Assembly: GCA_001600695.1 (NCBI GenBank)
Contig: BCKQ01000002.1
Coordinates: forward strand, 2,351,351-2,415,350
Length of the DNA stretch: 64,000 nucleotides
Source of the DNA: Ascoidea asiatica
Taxonomy: Eukaryota > Ascomycota > Saccharomycetes > Ascoideales > Ascoideaceae
Direction: 5' to 3'
In this document: positions 29,575-38,750 of the stretch, piece by piece
Layout: every line of letters begins with the position of its first letter
How positions within the stretch are numbered: position 1 is the first letter of the stretch
Translations under genes and position numbers: made by a program
Notes under the pieces: model-generated
Told to the model about the DNA's origin: nothing
The model's input: only the letters and a program-made list of their open reading frames with translations
Database searches by the model: none

Positions 29575-29861
29575 TATATCATTCCAGAAAACTAATAAAT
29601 TAGTCCATATACTGTATATAAATAAAATATATTCATGTACATAAAATACAGCATAATTTCCTGAATCACTTATCTTTTCTAGCTGTAAACCTCCAAATGA
29701 TTGTTTGCAAGTTTTTAGTTTTTAATTCCTTACTACAATAAAATTGAGTTTAGTTCTACAAAGTAATTTCCATCTTTTATTAATTTCTAAACTGATATTT
29801 ATTATTTATATCTATATTTAAACTTATGTCTGTTTTTTTCTTTAATATTTCAATATTCATT

Positions 29862-30656
29862 TCAATATTCATCATCATCAGATATATAGTCATTGTCATA
29901 TTCAAGTTCATCTTCAGTTTCAGTTTCACTTCCACTTTGTATTTCACCTTCAGTTACTTGAAATCCATGAATATTTTCTAAATGTCTTTTAAGACTTTTT
30001 TTAGATTTAAATTTAGCTATTTTTCTAAAACAATTGTCTTGACTACAGCCATATATTCTTTGATTAGATTTTGGACATTTTCTTAAATGATAAAGAAATA
30101 AATATGCTTCTTCAAAATTTTTATCGCAACATATATAACTACGATTATCTTTAAATTCAAGATTTTCAACCAATTTTTTACATTCTTTAATCTCTTTTGG
30201 ATTTCCTACAAAAGTACTACTTGATAGAATAATAGGTGCAGCTGGTATATTTTTAAAATTATCATTTCTAGATTGACTATTTTTAGAAGCTTTAATATCA
30301 TTATTACTTGTAGTATCAATATAATAATTACTACTCTTCAAGGTGGAACTTCTTGGGGTATTTAAATGTCGAGAAACAACTTCTTTAGAATTTATCATAT
30401 TATAGTTATTCAAATTTTTATTCAAATTATTATTCAAACCAATAAAAGTTTGACTTGGCGAATCATCCACACTAGAATCACTAGAATTACTTCCAGGCAA
30501 ATCATCGCTATTCAAATTGTTTTTTTTTACAATGCTATTTTCATTTAATTGACGTTTTTTAGAAAAATCTTTATTCTTTAACTCTTTTAATTTTCTTTTA
30601 GCTTTTTTTTTCTTTGAATATTCATCAAATGGTTCATTATTATTTGAAAAAGACAT
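29862..30656 (-). CDS. Short zinc-finger paralogue of the pentapeptide-repeat gene
   Basis: A 264-aa protein facing the gene at 18657 across the inverted repeat. Its first 15 residues are identical (MSFSNNNEPFDEYSK). It then diverges completely into a Lys-rich segment (KKKAKRKLKELKNK, a likely nuclear-localisation signal) and a Ser/Asn-rich linker. Residues about 173-232 repeat the two-finger module of its partner: ICC...H-L-x2-C, then C-x4-C-x15-H-x4-H (YGCSQDNCFRK...LKRHLENIH). The pentapeptide array and the third finger are absent. The C-terminus is very acidic (ETETEDELEYDNDYISDDD). The family appears to be a nucleic-acid-binding regulator, but no function is known. Conservation of the paired fingers shows that the genes are true paralogues, not merely joined to the same 5' end. 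Confidence 0.8.
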   Translation of the reverse strand: MSFSNNNEPFDEYSKKKKAKRKLKELKNKDFSKKRQLNENSIVKKNNLNSDDLPGSNSSDSSVDDSPSQTFIGLNNNLNKNLNNYNMINSKEVVSRHLNTPRSSTLKSSNYYIDTTSNNDIKASKNSQSRNDNFKNIPAAPIILSSSTFVGNPKEIKECKKLVENLEFKDNRSYICCDKNFEEAYLFLYHLRKCPKSNQRIYGCSQDNCFRKIAKFKSKKSLKRHLENIHGFQVTEGEIQSGSETETEDELEYDNDYISDDDEY

Positions 30657-31312
30657 TTTAAATAACTAAGGTATATCTATAAATGACTATATTCATAAAA
30701 TAGTTGACTTGATGTCCTAGAATTCTATAATTTCAAAACAATAATTATTTCTACATTTCTAGGATATTTATAATATTTCAGTTTTTTTAGCTATATACTA
30801 AAAATGAATTTAAATAAATATATTTCCATTATTGTTTCCATTATCAATTCTATTTTTATTATAACCAAACTTAAATAACAATAGTATAAAAAGCACAAAA
30901 ATAGTACATTCCATTTTTCTTTAAACCATTGAAAAATAGTAGCAATATTATTTGTGCGTTTTCTATGATTCATTAGTTAATTTTTTTGAAGGTTTGAAAT
31001 CCAACGGTTGAAAACTCGTGGATTTTGCAAAAAATATTGATTGAATACCTCCAAAGTATTTTTGAACAAAAAAAAGTGAAACAAAATAACAGTGGTCATT
31101 TGAAAAGTTTCAAGGTTTTTCTGATCTGGAAATAAAAAGTTTGGTTGGATCAATGCAACAGCCACTATTGTGGCTATTGTAAGTGGAATAACTTAAATGG
31201 AACAATTTAAGGTTTAGGTCCTCTGCCGTTTTAGACTCAAACGGACCTGCATACAAATCTCGGCCTGATTTGGACTGGCCTAAAAATCCGGTTCTGAAAT
31301 TTAGGATTCGGC
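30610..31312 (-). repeat. Inverted repeat, right arm (703 bp)
   Basis: Minus-strand counterpart of 18001-18703, of equal length and with only a few substitutions. It covers the promoter and first 15 codons of the short zinc-finger gene. Outside it, diverged homology to the left flank continues to about 31460. Confidence 0.95.
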
Positions 31313-32351
31313 TGGCTTTCTGTCACTCAAATCTCCAAAAATGCATCTCTCAAAAACTTTCAAAAATCTATCATAAAATGCATATTTTTCTTAATAAAAA
31401 AACTGACGACTATCATTGCAAGTTTCAAATAAATATGCTTCCCCAGAAAAGATGAAAGAGTTCTTCCAATATTAGTTACTTTCAGAGAAAAGAGTCATAA
31501 AATGCAAAATATCCGCCCGAAGAATAATTTTGGTTCCGGAGATGTGATTGTAGTTCGAACGAAATATCTAATTATTACTAAGAAGATATCTAACTCAAAT
31601 TATAAACAATTGTTAATTGAAATATAAAACATATACAAATTATATAAAAAATATGGGAGGTAAGTGCCCTATTTATATTAGTGGAAAATAGGAGCGGGTA
31701 ACCCATCATAAGAATAAATTTGTAAATTTAGTATGTGAAAGTTCACTTCCCATACTTAAGAAAAGAAATAGAATAAAGTATTGTTCTAGAAGACACTACG
31801 TCATTCTAAGAACAAACACGAAAATTCCAGTACATTTGAGATGCACACAGAACTTCGATGAAAGAATAAATAATGCAGACCCAGAACGTTCTAGTACATT
31901 TAAAATGCACACGGAAGTTCTGAGAACGCAATAGAATGTAGTCGTAGAACAATCTATGCAATCGTAGAAAGTCTATGAATAGCCTAAAATATTCGAAGAC
32001 AATTCTAATAAAACAATAAAATGATTAACAATCAGATGCCTTTTTCCATAAAAAATGCTCGAAAATCCGCCCCTCGAGAATTCCGGTTTTCCCATGCCAA
32101 TCTTTAATTTAGTACATCTTTTAGAAAGAACTAGAAAAAGGGAAAAAAGAGAAAAAAGAGAAAAAAGAAAAAATTTGAATTGGAGTGATAATCGTAGATT
32201 TGTTATTTAATACTTATAAGGCTTTAATATACAGCAAGTAATAACTTTCAGATTAAATTTAACTCTTAGAATATCTGAAAGGGCACTCCAACTCATCAAA
32301 TTCAAGCATTTAAGGGCTTTTTAAATTTTGTGACAGGAAATATTCTTTTAA
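31313..32351. other. Intergenic with decayed arm homology and an LTR-like repeat
   Basis: About 1 kb between the right arm and the Mch-type transporter. 31313-31460 is the decayed outward extension of the arm. 31545-31868 is one copy of a dispersed repeat (listed separately). 31875-31930 looks like a diverged second copy of that repeat's end. An AGAAAAAAG-rich tract (32120-32175) precedes the transporter promoter. No gene is supported. Confidence 0.6.
31545..31868 (-). mobile_element. LTR-like dispersed repeat, copy 1
   Basis: About 324 bp that recurs in inverted orientation at 51211-51531 with high but imperfect identity and small indels. Read on the minus strand it has a TATA box (TATAAATAGGG) and ends in CTACAATCA, the CA end expected of an LTR. 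The plus strand carries CGGGTAA (31695-31701), a Reb1-type site. No internal retrotransposon genes and no convincing 5-bp target duplication are seen, so it is called a solo-LTR-like or MITE-like element without certainty. Confidence 0.55.
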
Positions 32352-33941
32352 ATGGAAAATTCAATTCAGCTAGAAAATTTGAATCAAAATTCAATAACAG
32401 CTTCTTTTCAAAATGAATTTGCATCTAGGAGAAAAATAAATGACTTCAGTATTGGAGCTTTTGATGATATAAATGATTTGAATGAAAACTATTCAAATGA
32501 TATAAATAATACAAATAATACAAATAAAGCAATTAATGTAACTGATCAAAATATTGTCAACCATGAAGGAGATATAAATGATCCTCAAGATGAAACTAAT
32601 CAAGCTTTATTCCAAGATTATCCTGAGGGTGGTTTACAGGCATGGCTTGTTGTTTTTGGTTCTTTTCTTGGATTAATTGTAGTTTTTGGTTTAGTTAATT
32701 CATTAAGTGCAGTTGAAGCATATATTTCCAAACATCAATTAAAAAATGTCAATACATCGACTATTGGATGGGTTTTTAGTATACATTTATTCATAACATT
32801 TATTGGAAGTGTTCTTACTGGTGAATTATTTGATATTAAGGGACCAAAATTACCAATGATTGTAGGAACAATTTTGGTTGGTTTAGGATTATTTATTACA
32901 GGAAATTGTAAAAATGTAATTCAATTTATAATTGCATTTAGTATTATTACACCATTAGGTATTGCAATTGCAATGGCTCCATTAGTTGGTATTATACCAC
33001 ATTATTTTGATAAAAAAAGAGGTTTTGCAACTTCTTTAGCAACTATTGGAGGTTCTGTTGGAGGTTGTATATTTCCAATAATGTTAAGAAATTTATATTC
33101 CAAAGTAGGTTTCACTTGGGCATTAAGAATATTTTCTTTAACTTGTGTATTTTGTTTAATTCTTTCTACTATCTTATTAAAACCCAGAATTTCATATAAA
33201 GAATTAAATAAATTAAAAATTTCAAGTAATAACAATAATATTATCAATAATAATAATATTGTTGAAAATGAAGGGGATAAAAAAAATATTATGAATAAAT
33301 ATTTTTCAATATTTTTTGAATATATTAAAGGATCATTTGATTTTAGATCAGCATTCAAAGATGCAAGATTTATTACATGTGTTTTAGCAATTTTATTTTC
33401 TGAATCATCTTTAACTACAGCTTCAACATATTTTGCATCATATACAATATTTCAAGGAATTAATGAAAATACATCATATTTTTTAATTACATTAATTAAT
33501 TTATCTGGAATTCCAGGTAGATTAGTTTGTGGATATTTAGCAGATAAATTTGGTACATTTAATGTTATGACAATAATGATTTTTTTATCAGCAATAATTT
33601 GTTTATCAATTTGGTTACCATTTGGACAAAATTTAATTGGATTATATTTATTTTCAATATTTTATGGATTTACAAGTGCTTCAGTTTTAAGTCTTACACC
33701 AGTTTGTGTTGGAAAAATTTCAAGAGTTGAAGAATTTGGTAAAAGATATAGTACAATGTATTTTTTTGTTTCTTTTGGTAGTTTAGTTGCAATTCCATTA
33801 GCAGGATTAGTTATTGGAAATGAATCTAAAAGACAATATAATTATTTTGTTGTTTTTATAAGTATTTTAATGAGTATTGGTGTTATATTTTGGTTAATTT
33901 CAAGATATGTTGCAGTTAAACTTAGAATTTGTAAATATTAA
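32352..33941 (+). CDS. Mch-type MFS transporter (Mch4/Mch5-like)
   Basis: A 529-aa 12-span major-facilitator protein of the fungal monocarboxylate-transporter-like group. After an Asn-rich cytosolic N-terminus (about 95 residues) comes the family signature YPEGGLQAWLVVFGSFLGL, then NSLSAVEAYISKHQL and TIGWVFSIHLFITF. It also has KKRGFATSLATIGGSVGG between TM4 and TM5 and GIPGRLVCGYLADKFG in the second half. The relatives Mch4 and Mch5 of S. cerevisiae do not carry classic monocarboxylates; Mch5 imports riboflavin. The substrate here is not known. The Asn-rich loop between TM6 and TM7 is longer than usual. Convergent with the aldo/keto reductase gene, only 18 bp between stops. Confidence 0.85.
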   Translation: MENSIQLENLNQNSITASFQNEFASRRKINDFSIGAFDDINDLNENYSNDINNTNNTNKAINVTDQNIVNHEGDINDPQDETNQALFQDYPEGGLQAWLVVFGSFLGLIVVFGLVNSLSAVEAYISKHQLKNVNTSTIGWVFSIHLFITFIGSVLTGELFDIKGPKLPMIVGTILVGLGLFITGNCKNVIQFIIAFSIITPLGIAIAMAPLVGIIPHYFDKKRGFATSLATIGGSVGGCIFPIMLRNLYSKVGFTWALRIFSLTCVFCLILSTILLKPRISYKELNKLKISSNNNNIINNNNIVENEGDKKNIMNKYFSIFFEYIKGSFDFRSAFKDARFITCVLAILFSESSLTTASTYFASYTIFQGINENTSYFLITLINLSGIPGRLVCGYLADKFGTFNVMTIMIFLSAIICLSIWLPFGQNLIGLYLFSIFYGFTSASVLSLTPVCVGKISRVEEFGKRYSTMYFFVSFGSLVAIPLAGLVIGNESKRQYNYFVVFISILMSIGVIFWLISRYVAVKLRICKY

Positions 33942-33959
33942 ATAAACTAATTATATAGT

Positions 33960-35018
33960 CTATAGAGCAAAATAAGCTTTTGGTTTATAACATTCATCAA
34001 GATAATTAATATCAGAATCAGATAATTTTAAAGTAGAAGCAATAATTAAATCATCAACTCTTTTTAAAGAAGAAACTCCAACTATTGGAGAAGTACCTTT
34101 ATGAATATTCCAAGCTATGGCAATTGTAGCCATTGAAACATTTAATTTTTTTGATAAAATTTCAACTCTTTTTATAGTTTCAAAATCAGAATCGTTAAGA
34201 GTACTTTTAATATATTTATAAATTGTACTTTCTTGTCTAAGGGTTTTATTTTCTGATTTTGAGTTATTATTATCAGAATTATTCAATGGACGAGTTAATA
34301 AACCTTGAGCTAATGGAGACCAAGGTATAATACCAATACCATTTTCATTACAGTATGGAATCATTTCTCTTTCTTCTTCTTTATATAATAAATTATAATA
34401 ATTTTGCATTGAAATAAATTTATGATAATTATATTTCTCAGCAATATTTTGATAATTAATAAATTGATAAGCTTTCATTGAAGAAGCACCAATATATCTT
34501 ACTAAACCTTTATCAATAATATCATTTAAAGCTTTCATAGTTTCTTTTTGAGGAGTATTTGGATCAAATCTTGCAATTTGTAAAACATCAATATAAGTAC
34601 CTAATCTTTTAACTGAATTTTCAACAGAATCAAATAAAAATTTTCTTGATAAACCCATTTGATTGATTAATTCAGATTGAGGTAAATCATGTAAATTTGT
34701 AAAATTTACAGACATATTATCTATATCAATTTTTAAAAATAATTTATCTAAAATTACAATTGTATCTCTTTTAATTTTAAATTTTTTCAAAAATTTACCA
34801 ATTAAAGATTCTGAAATACCATTTGAATAAAAATCAGCAGTATCAAAAGTTCTAATACCATTATCATAACATTTTTTAAAAATATCCATAATTTCATCTT
34901 CATCTTCTAAAGCCCAATTTTGCCATTCTTTTTTACCAAAACCCATACAACCTAATATAACATTTGAAATTTTTAAACCTGAGTTACCAAGATTTTTATA
35001 AATAATTTTTGAAGACAT
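33960..35018 (-). CDS. Aldo/keto reductase (Csh1-like) with catalytic His replaced
   Basis: A 352-aa aldo/keto reductase closely resembling the Csh1/Ifd group of Candida. Seen are LGNSGLKISNVILGCM, TFDTADFYSNG, SVKRLGTYIDVLQ, VRYIGASSMKA and MQNYYNLLYKEEEREMIPYC, and the NADP-binding end IVGVSSLKRVDD. The usual catalytic tetrad is Asp-Tyr-Lys-His. Asp59, Tyr64 and Lys92 are present (the last as ILDKLF, where relatives have ILTKVF), but the His of the family's LQIHRFDP motif is Ala149 (nt 34572-34574). His in this enzyme class orients the carbonyl substrate, so normal reductase activity is doubtful. A short Asn/Ser insert lies at about residues 242-253. The frame is otherwise intact. Confidence 0.9.
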   Translation of the reverse strand: MSSKIIYKNLGNSGLKISNVILGCMGFGKKEWQNWALEDEDEIMDIFKKCYDNGIRTFDTADFYSNGISESLIGKFLKKFKIKRDTIVILDKLFLKIDIDNMSVNFTNLHDLPQSELINQMGLSRKFLFDSVENSVKRLGTYIDVLQIARFDPNTPQKETMKALNDIIDKGLVRYIGASSMKAYQFINYQNIAEKYNYHKFISMQNYYNLLYKEEEREMIPYCNENGIGIIPWSPLAQGLLTRPLNNSDNNNSKSENKTLRQESTIYKYIKSTLNDSDFETIKRVEILSKKLNVSMATIAIAWNIHKGTSPIVGVSSLKRVDDLIIASTLKLSDSDINYLDECYKPKAYFAL

Positions 35019-36344
35019 TTTGAGAATATATTATATAATTAATTGATGAATTGATATATAGTAGTATACTTAATTGAATTGAGATGAGATGAAAAGTTAA
35101 TTATTTAATCAATTGATTTATTTATATAAAATTTTATGGAATCATGAGTCTTTTTATATAATTTGATTATAATAGTAATTTTTTTTAAAACAGACACGTT
35201 AAAACTAAGTTTGTTCAATACTTCATTTGAAGAATCTGATTAAATCTCAAATCTAAATAAAAAGAAGTGGATGTTTTAGAGCTTTAATGCTTCAATGGTT
35301 TTAGACTTTTAGGATTTAAGGGCTTTAAGCAAGAAAACCTCGAAAGAAATACAACAGAATTCTCTAATAAAAGATCACATGGTTTCATGATTTAAACCTT
35401 CTTTTGTTTCACTGCCAACAATTTGACTGTTCTTTCTTCTCCAAGAAGATAAATTTAATAGAATAACAGTAGAATAACTAAAAGTAGCTTAGTAATACAG
35501 AGTTAATTTGGAATATATTCAGTAGATATTCAATGGATAAATCAAAAATGATTCAAAAAAAGACGCATTTTACGGTTTTACAACTCGAGAACAGTGATAA
35601 ATATACAGTATCTTTTAAATACTTCCATTGAATGCTTCTATTAAGTATTTTGCTGTTAATATATTTATAATGCATTCGGATCAAGACCGGATGTTGTTCG
35701 GGTATTTTTTGTACTTGGCCACAGAAAGCCACTAAAGAGGCTAGTGTCGCCAAATATTTGGGAGTTATTATTTGTCGCCATATGCATGGATTTTCTTTTT
35801 GAGGCCAGTTCTTTGGGAGAGATGAGTGTGGCTGTGCTGCTTTATTTTATGGTTTGAATACTTTTAAGCATTTGCCGAATTGTAAGCCCCCAAAGGCTTA
35901 TTTTATTCAAATATTTGTTTCATTACTCAGTACTGAAGTTAAGTAAAGTTCTTTTATTATTGTTATTTGTATTGGCTTTTTCTTACTCCTGCATCATTTT
36001 TCAGTAATTACAATAAAATGAATAATTGTTCAGAATAACGAGTCTGGTAATAATAGTAAAAGTAGTAATTAAAAAGAGAAAATTACAATGATTTGTTTGA
36101 TTTTAAATTGATTTTGATTTTTGATTTGATTAGAATTTGATTAAATTTTGATTAGATTTTGATATTAATATTAAGATTATTATTCTTATTGATATCGAAA
36201 ATTTATGTGTAATTCCATATTTGTTTAAATTTCTAGATTAAGAAGATATGATATAATAATATTATTTGACGTTTTTCATTACTATTACTATTACTATTAC
36301 TATTATTATTATTATTATTATTAATATCATTATTCTCAGTTATA
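35019..36344. other. Long divergent intergenic region
   Basis: 1326 bp between the aldo/keto reductase and DFG5-like genes, holding both promoters. About 35640-35890 is G+C-richer and includes TTTTGAGGCCAGTTCTTTGG. A 66-codon minus-strand frame there has no homology. The final 60 bp before the DFG5-like start are TATTACTATTACTATTATT repeats. No RNA gene is recognised. Confidence 0.45.
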
Positions 36345-37712
36345 ATGTTTTATAATTTAATAACGTGGATAATATTTCTTTTAAATTTTATTCATTATTC
36401 AAATGCAATTGATTTAGATATAACTTCAACTGAATCAATTTGTGATGCTGCTTCTTTAATTCAAGATGGTTTATTAGATTATTATCAAGGTACAACTTAT
36501 GGTGGAACTGTTGGAATGTTTGTTGATCCTTATTATTGGTGGGAAGCTGGGGAAGCTTTTGGTGGTTTAATTGATATGTGGTATTTTTGTCAAAATGATA
36601 CTTATGAAGATTTAATTTATGATGCTTTAATGCATCAAAGAGGTGATGATGATGATTATATACCTTCAAATCAATCAACAACTGAAGGTAATGATGATCA
36701 AGGATTTTGGGGTTTAACTGTACTTGAAGCAACTGAAAGAAATTTTACAAATCCACCTTCTTCTGATCCTGGTTGGTTAGCTTTATCACAAGCTGTTTTT
36801 AATACTATGTATGCAAGATGGGATTCTGATAATTGTGGTGGTGGTTTAAGATGGCAAATATTTACTTGGAATAATGGTTATTCATATAAAAATACTGTTG
36901 CAAATGGTTGTTTATTTAATATAGCTGCAAGATTAGCAAGATATACAAAAAATGATACTTATTCTGATGTTGCTGAAAAAGTTTGGGATTGGGTTGTTGA
37001 TATTGGTTTTATAAATATTACAAATAATTCAACTTTTTATATTAATGATGGTGGTAATATTGATGAAAATTGTACTGATTATACTAAAACTGAATATACT
37101 TATAATTATGGTTTATTTATCTCAGGTTTAGCTTATTTATATAATTATACTGAAGATTCAGTTTGGTTAACACATTTAGAAGGTTTAGTTTCAACTGCAA
37201 AAACTAAATTTTTTAATGATAGTATAATGTATGAAGCTTCTTGTCAAGCTGCTGGTACTTGTGATAATGATCAAAGATCTTTTAAATCTGTATTTTCAAG
37301 ATTTTTATCTCATGCTTCAATTTTAGCTCCAACAACTTATGATACTATAAGACCATTACTTGAAGCTTCTGCTGAAGCTGCTGCAAAATCTTGTGATGGT
37401 GGTACTGATGGTCATACCTGTGGTACAAATTGGAATGATGAAACTTATGATGGTAATTATGGTCTTGGTGAACAAATGTCTGCTTTAGAAGTTATTATAA
37501 ATTTATTAGCTCCAAATTTTGATTCTGCTTTAACTAATGATACCGGTGGAACTTCAACTGGTGATTCAACTGCAGGTTTAGACTCAACTTCTGATGAATA
37601 TCTTGATGAAAATGATCTTGAAATTTCTACAAAAGATAAAATTGGTGCTGCAATTTCAACTGCTTTTATTTTAGGGGGTCTTATAGTTTTAGCTGTTTGG
37701 ATGGTCTTATAA
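36345..37712 (+). CDS. Dfg5/Dcw1-family GPI-anchored GH76 cell-wall enzyme
   Basis: A 455-aa GH76 protein of the Dfg5/Dcw1 pair, which is essential for attaching GPI proteins to wall glucan by cutting the GPI glycan. A signal peptide (about residues 1-22) is followed by GLLDYYQGTTYGGTVGMF, WWEAGEAFGGLIDMW and the catalytic pair of Asp in GNDDQGFWGLTVLEA. Later come NCGGGLRWQIFTWNNGY, KNTVANGCLFNIAARLARY and NYGLGEQMSALEV. Cys residues are regularly spaced as in the family. The C-terminus has a Thr/Ser-rich GPI region and a hydrophobic tail (IGAAISTAFILGGLIVLAVW). It cannot be decided from sequence whether it is DFG5 or DCW1. There are several N-x-S/T sites. Confidence 0.92.
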   Translation: MFYNLITWIIFLLNFIHYSNAIDLDITSTESICDAASLIQDGLLDYYQGTTYGGTVGMFVDPYYWWEAGEAFGGLIDMWYFCQNDTYEDLIYDALMHQRGDDDDYIPSNQSTTEGNDDQGFWGLTVLEATERNFTNPPSSDPGWLALSQAVFNTMYARWDSDNCGGGLRWQIFTWNNGYSYKNTVANGCLFNIAARLARYTKNDTYSDVAEKVWDWVVDIGFINITNNSTFYINDGGNIDENCTDYTKTEYTYNYGLFISGLAYLYNYTEDSVWLTHLEGLVSTAKTKFFNDSIMYEASCQAAGTCDNDQRSFKSVFSRFLSHASILAPTTYDTIRPLLEASAEAAAKSCDGGTDGHTCGTNWNDETYDGNYGLGEQMSALEVIINLLAPNFDSALTNDTGGTSTGDSTAGLDSTSDEYLDENDLEISTKDKIGAAISTAFILGGLIVLAVWMVL

Positions 37713-38750
37713 TCTCCATTCTATTATTACTTCATACTTCATACTTCATACTTCCTATTTCCTATTTCTTATTTCTTATTTCTTATTTCTCACTTGTATT
37801 CTATAAATAAATATAAAAATAAAAAATAATCAAATGGTTATTCACTAAAATGTCTCTAAATTATAATTACTTTCCTCTTCATTTCTTTTTTAAATTATTT
37901 TTCGATCCGGCTATCGGCCATACTCTCGGGGTTAGCTTTTAACTCCCGCAATTTTGGCTCGATTTCCAAAGAGGAATCAAAACAAGCGAATTTCAATAAT
38001 TTCTTAACAAATTTCAAAAAACCTTTAATTTGAAGCCTTTCAATAACTATTTTTACAATTTTATAAAATATTTTCATCAACAATGAGTTCATCAAGCATA
38101 TTTATATCAACAAACAATTATCTTAATTATATTGATTATCATATTTGGTACCTTTTTAATAAAAATTCTAATAAATTTCTAAATTTACTTCATATTAACC
38201 TTACATTTTTTTAACTAAAGGGTCTTTTTTTAGCTTATTTTATATTAATTTCTTAATATAGAAAAGTAAGTAATCTAAATAAATTTAAAATTAAAATCAA
38301 ACATCTTTAAATATTGAAAAAAGGATTATTTGGTTACTCCCTTAAATAAAATTAAATAAACAAAGTATTTCATGGGCTCAAAATGGCTTAAAAATTCCCT
38401 TTTTTATGGTTCAATTTATTACATTCTTTCAACAAATGATTTTTTTTTTTATTTTCATAAGCTCTACTTTAAAGAATATTCGATGTAATCCATGTAATGT
38501 TTATTTTGAAATAAAAAAAAGAAACATTTCCATAACATGTGCCTTTAAAATATTATTATTACCTATTAAATATTTTTTTGCTTAATTTTTTTTTATTTCG
38601 AATAATCAACAAATTCTTCGAAAATACTTAAAAATATGGGTTAAATTCATTTTTCTGAATTCATTATTAAACAATTCTATTTAATTAAAAAAATAATTTT
38701 AAACAATTGAATAGTTTTAGATACATAATTTTTTTTGTTTAAAAGATAAA
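37713..38750. other. Intergenic, DFG5-like to GNT1-like
   Basis: 1038 bp. It begins with a degenerate TACTTCA / TATTTCT tandem array (37728-37790). A short G+C-richer patch lies at 37900-37990. The rest is A+T-rich with poly-T runs. No gene or RNA is recognised; a 66-codon minus-strand frame has no homology. Confidence 0.45.

Noticed and set aside
31545-31868. Complete retrotransposon
   Set aside because: No gag or pol frame near either copy and no target-site duplication; at most a solo LTR or MITE.
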